Source of the DNA: DASVTU01 sp036387415
Lineage (GTDB): Bacteria > Acidobacteriota > Blastocatellia > Pyrinomonadales > Pyrinomonadaceae
Assembly (NCBI GenBank): GCA_036387415.1
Contig: DASVTU010000026.1
Coordinates: 53,880-117,879 of the forward strand
Direction of reading: 5' to 3'
Length of the DNA: 64,000 bases
The stretch's first letter is position 1. Each line of letters begins with the position of its first letter. Below, piece by piece: positions 61,520-64,000 of this stretch. The translations under genes were made by a program, and so were the position numbers. Under the pieces are notes generated by a model. It was not told where the DNA came from and ran no database searches. It saw nothing but the letters and a program-made list of their open reading frames with translations.

Positions 61520-61696
61520 TCAGAACTGTTTTGCTATTCGTTCCGCCAGCGAGAATATCAAGATGCAGACGGCGACTGTCAGCGCGCCGCGTATTGCATC
61601 ACTCAACTTGTGAGCCAGCAACGCCGTTGACACCGAATGACCGCCGATAAGTAGACATGCTAGAGCGACCTCTCCTAATTTGCGATTTATCTCCAT
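61520..61696 (-). CDS. Small two-helix membrane protein
   Basis: A 58-residue protein from ATG 61696, preceded by AAGGAGAGG; ATGs further upstream lack this site. MEINRKLGEVALACLLIGG starts the first helix, then LSDAIRGALTVAVCILIFSL forms the second, with a basic end AERIAKQF. No family recognised. The ribosome site makes translation likely. The next gene on this strand is 220 bp away, so it is probably alone. Confidence 0.65.
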   Translation of the reverse strand: MEINRKLGEVALACLLIGGHSVSTALLAHKLSDAIRGALTVAVCILIFSLAERIAKQF

Positions 61697-61868
61697 TTTG
61701 ACCTCTCCTTCCATCGTTTGGGGCTCCAACAATTGTTTCTTCCAAAGAGGCCCTTCATCCTCCCTACTTGTTTTGCGCTCGCGAGGTCATGCGCCGCGTC
61801 CCTCCTGCTCGCCGACCGCGGCCACACATACTCATCGCAAAGCTCGTGCCATCACAATCGTCGAACCA

Positions 61869-62026
61869 CTGAAAATTTTTCAGATTTGAGACGGTCGTGT
61901 TTAACTGATACAACTTTCTAAAGTTAAACACTGAGGATAATTTGATACTTGTCTGAAGCGTTGGCGCGACAGCGAGAGGGTTTTGGATAGTAACAAAATT
62001 TGTTAGAGGGGTTGACAGAATCTGTC
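61869..62026. promoter_or_regulatory. Cluster of palindromes in a divergent gap
   Basis: Within this gap are CTGAAAATTTTTCAG (61869-61883), TGTTTAAC...GTTAAACA (61898-61930, enclosing AACTTTCTAAAGTT) and GACAGAATCTGTC (62014-62026), the last overlapping a TTGACA box at 62012. They lie between the starts of the small membrane protein gene and the MBL gene. They could be operators. The rest of 61697-62161 shows no gene. Confidence 0.4.
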
Positions 62027-62161
62027 GATGCTGGCAAAGACCGCGACACGAAGAAGTTCGCACGATATGGCTTCCGACATCTTCAACAGTCAACGTATTG
62101 ACTCTCGCCGCGACGAGTTGATAGCCTCTCGCGCGACGAAACGAAAGGCAACCACCGCAAC

Positions 62162-62947
62162 ATGAAACTCGTTGTTCTTGGTTCGGGAACGTCTGTTCCG
62201 CACGCGCAACGCTCTTCGTCGGCACACTGGTTGGAGACGGCGCGCGGCGGGTCGTTGCTGCTCGACGCGAGTGCGTCGGCGGTGCACCGGATGGCCGAGG
62301 AGCGTCTCGATTGGGCGGGTCTCGACGCTATCTGGATTAGCCACTTTCATCTCGACCATCTCGGCGGCCTCGCGCCCTTTCTCTTCGGCACGAAACACGC
62401 GGCGCAGACGCAAGAGCGACGCAAGCCGCTCCACATCTACGGCGGGCGCGGTCTGGAAAAACTCTTGCACGCATTCGACCGTGCGAACGATTACGGATTG
62501 TTGAAGCAGCCGTTTCCCGTCGAAGTGCGCGAGGTTGCGCCGCGCGCCGAGTTTGAGATTTTGCCGGGACTCCGTGCGGAAACTTTTTCGACGCCGCACA
62601 CACGCGAGAGCCTCGCTATTCGTCTGACCGATGAGTCGGGCGGCGCGTCTCTCATCTACACTTCCGACACGGGCTACACACACGCGCTCGCCGACTTCGC
62701 GCGCGGCGCAGATTTGTTACTCATGGAATGTTCCTTCTGGCGCGATAAACCCATCGAGGCACATCTCGAACTCGCCGACGCGATGCGCCTGGCCGAACTC
62801 GCCGCCGCGCGCCGCGTCGTGCTCTCGCATCTCTATCCGCAATGGGACGGCGTGGACATCGCCGCCGAAGCGAAAAAACTCTGGACAGGCGAAACCATCG
62901 AAGCCCGCGACGGCCTGCGACTCGAAATCGGAAACAGTAGACAGTAG
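62162..62947 (+). CDS. MBL-fold metallohydrolase (RNase Z-like)
   Basis: A 261-residue metallo-beta-lactamase-fold enzyme. MKLVVLGSGTSVPHAQRSS is the RNase Z-type opening, ISHFHLDHLGGLAPFLF the HxHxDH zinc motif, YTSDTGYTHALADFARGAD the later Asp, and VVLSHLYPQW the closing His. Length is that of the short RNase Z or arylsulfatase-like subgroup; the absence of an exosite arm argues against tRNA 3' processing as the main role. The last codons (GNSRQ) come from the CAGTAG repeat at its 3' end. A divergent gap with several palindromes precedes it. Confidence 0.88.
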   Translation: MKLVVLGSGTSVPHAQRSSSAHWLETARGGSLLLDASASAVHRMAEERLDWAGLDAIWISHFHLDHLGGLAPFLFGTKHAAQTQERRKPLHIYGGRGLEKLLHAFDRANDYGLLKQPFPVEVREVAPRAEFEILPGLRAETFSTPHTRESLAIRLTDESGGASLIYTSDTGYTHALADFARGADLLLMECSFWRDKPIEAHLELADAMRLAELAAARRVVLSHLYPQWDGVDIAAEAKKLWTGETIEARDGLRLEIGNSRQ

Positions 62948-63041
62948 TCAGTAGAAAACGTGCGGAGTTCGATTGTTGAGAGGAATGTTGAAGAAACGTC
63001 AGACGAAAATTCTTCATGCTGGCTACTGGCTACTGTTTTCG
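62932..63041. repeat. Dispersed 115-bp inverted-repeat element (copy B)
   Basis: Left arm GAAACAGTAGACAGTAGTCA with GTAGAAAACG (62932-62960) pairs with GCTGGCTACTGGCTACTGTT TTCG (63018-63041). The inner sequence CGATTGTTGAGAGGAATGTT then GAAGAAACGTC aligns with that of copy A. It overlaps the stop of the MBL gene. Confidence 0.75.
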
Positions 63042-63079
63042 TTGCTTTTGTCTTGCAGGTCGTATATTAATTTCCCAAG

Positions 63080-64000
63080 ATGAAATCCCGGCTCATTGTT
63101 AATCCCGTCTCCGGCACCGACGCCGCGCCTGACTACCTCCAAACCATTAACGAGCGACTGCGCGAACGCGTCGGCGACCTCGACATCGTGATGACGATTG
63201 CGGCGGGCGATGCGCTTCAAGCCGCGCGCCGCGCCGTCGAAGAGGACTGCGACCAACTGTTCGTCGCAGGTGGCGACGGGACTTTGAATGAAGTTCTGAA
63301 CGGCGCGGCGAGCGTTGACGGAGGGTTGTCGCAAGTCACTTTCGGTCTGATTCCGCTCGGCACAGGCAACGACTTTGCGACCGCGCTCGGACTCCCTGAA
63401 GATGTCGAGGCGGCTATCGACATCATTCTCGCAGGACGCATCATTGCGGCGGATGTCGGTGTCTTGAACGACCGCCATTTCATCAACGTCTCGGCGGGCG
63501 GCTTCATCGCCGAAGTGTCGGACGCCGTTAACCCGCAACTGAAATCCATCGCAGGGAAATTCGCATATCTCATCGGCGGCGCGCAGGTCTTGATGGATTA
63601 TGAGGACGTTCGGGCGAGCCTGAGCCTCGTCTCCGTCGAGGGAGAAACTATTGAACGCGAGCTGAGTCTTGAGATGTTCGCCGTGTGCAACTCGCGGATG
63701 GTGGGCGGCGGGCGACTCATCGCGCCGCACGCGGTGATCGACGACGGCGCGCTCGACCTGTGCATCGTCGAAGCGATGCCGACGCTCGACTTTATCACGC
63801 TGCTCTCAAGCGTTTCGAGCGGCGACCACATCGAAGATTCGCGCGTCGCCTACCTGCGCGCCACCCAAATCGACCTGAGCTTCAGCCGCACCATCAAGGT
63901 CAACACCGACGGCGAGGTGCTCGAAGCCGACCGTTGCAGTTATCGAACCTTGCCGCGCGCCGCACGCTTTCTCGCGGGCGACGCCCCCTATGCCCGACGA
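63080..64000 (+). CDS. Diacylglycerol-kinase-type lipid kinase (3' end beyond window)
   Basis: From ATG 63080 a frame stays open to the edge (307 codons). MKSRLIVNPVSGTDAAPDYL is the family start; QLFVAGGDGTLNEVLNGAAS contains the GGDGT nucleotide-binding motif; FGLIPLGTGNDFATALGLP, and VNVSAGGFIAEVSDAVNPQ with the second-domain metal site follow, as do MVGGGRLIAPHAVIDDGALD and the C-terminal IKVNTDGEVLEADR. It phosphorylates diacylglycerol or a related lipid (YegS/DgkB/BmrU group), recycling lipid headgroup turnover products. It starts 39 bp after a CAGTAG element. Nearly complete at this length. Confidence 0.9.
   Translation, partial: MKSRLIVNPVSGTDAAPDYLQTINERLRERVGDLDIVMTIAAGDALQAARRAVEEDCDQLFVAGGDGTLNEVLNGAASVDGGLSQVTFGLIPLGTGNDFATALGLPEDVEAAIDIILAGRIIAADVGVLNDRHFINVSAGGFIAEVSDAVNPQLKSIAGKFAYLIGGAQVLMDYEDVRASLSLVSVEGETIERELSLEMFAVCNSRMVGGGRLIAPHAVIDDGALDLCIVEAMPTLDFITLLSSVSSGDHIEDSRVAYLRATQIDLSFSRTIKVNTDGEVLEADRCSYRTLPRAARFLAGDAPYARR

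Noticed and set aside
57730..63041. CRISPR array from the repeated CAGTAG words
   Set aside because: Units are only 6-9 bp, without regular spacers, and are arranged as inverted arms; no cas genes.

Overview
The window reads as a piece of a chromosome from an Acidobacteriota bacterium, probably class Blastocatellia. The main reason is a tandem pair of large secreted proteins of the VWFA-related type typical of Acidobacteria (45-50 kb). Supporting features are many long secreted enzymes, OmpR-type winged-helix regulators fused to ATPase and TPR domains, bacillithiol genes and high GC. This assignment is inference; no rRNA is present.

Region 1 (1-21.3 kb) is a hemicellulose and galactoside utilisation locus. 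Secreted glycoside hydrolases GH3 (two), GH42 (two), GH31 and GH27 and a sialate-O-acetylesterase-type esterase release sugars. A XylH-like permease and a lipoprotein sugar-binding protein belong to an ABC importer whose ATPase is not in the window. A three-gene operon (galT, an inositol-monophosphatase-fold protein, and a GHMP kinase that resembles plant L-arabinokinase more than GalK) feeds galactose or arabinose phosphate into metabolism. An MHS-type symporter follows convergently.

Region 2 (21.3-31.3 kb) holds a STAND-type regulator with TPRs and, divergently, a 50-residue peptide with a duplicated nonapeptide. Then come accessory genes (LRR protein, TMEM175-like channel, DUF3179 membrane protein) separated by short repeats that recall integron attC ends. 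The DUF3179 gene is interrupted by one in-frame TGA exactly at the first Cys of its CxxC motif. A hairpin with a GGUCU apical loop follows at once, and selB lies 16 kb away. I interpret it as a selenoprotein (UxxC), the most interesting item here. A GH5-like hydrolase and an SGNH lipoprotein follow.

Region 3 (31.3-38.8 kb) has a coupled pair of secreted unknown proteins. It also has a roughly 5.1 kb island bounded by tRNA-Met(CAT) and a duplicated 3' fragment of that tRNA. The island carries a 5'-truncated tyrosine recombinase, an EVE-domain protein, a GNAT acetyltransferase, a possible TIR remnant and small membrane or coiled-coil proteins.

Region 4 (39-64 kb) is mostly core: hemB, a GH5 mannanase, selB, two VWFA proteins, an FKBP, a NYN RNase-like protein, a secreted kinase-like protein, nth, bshA, nfu, two paralogous secreted helical proteins, bshB1, a 2H phosphoesterase, an MBL hydrolase and a diacylglycerol-kinase-like gene cut by the window edge. 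Its intergenic gaps repeatedly contain low-complexity inverted repeats built from degenerate 6-9 bp units, two of which are copies of the same roughly 115 bp element.
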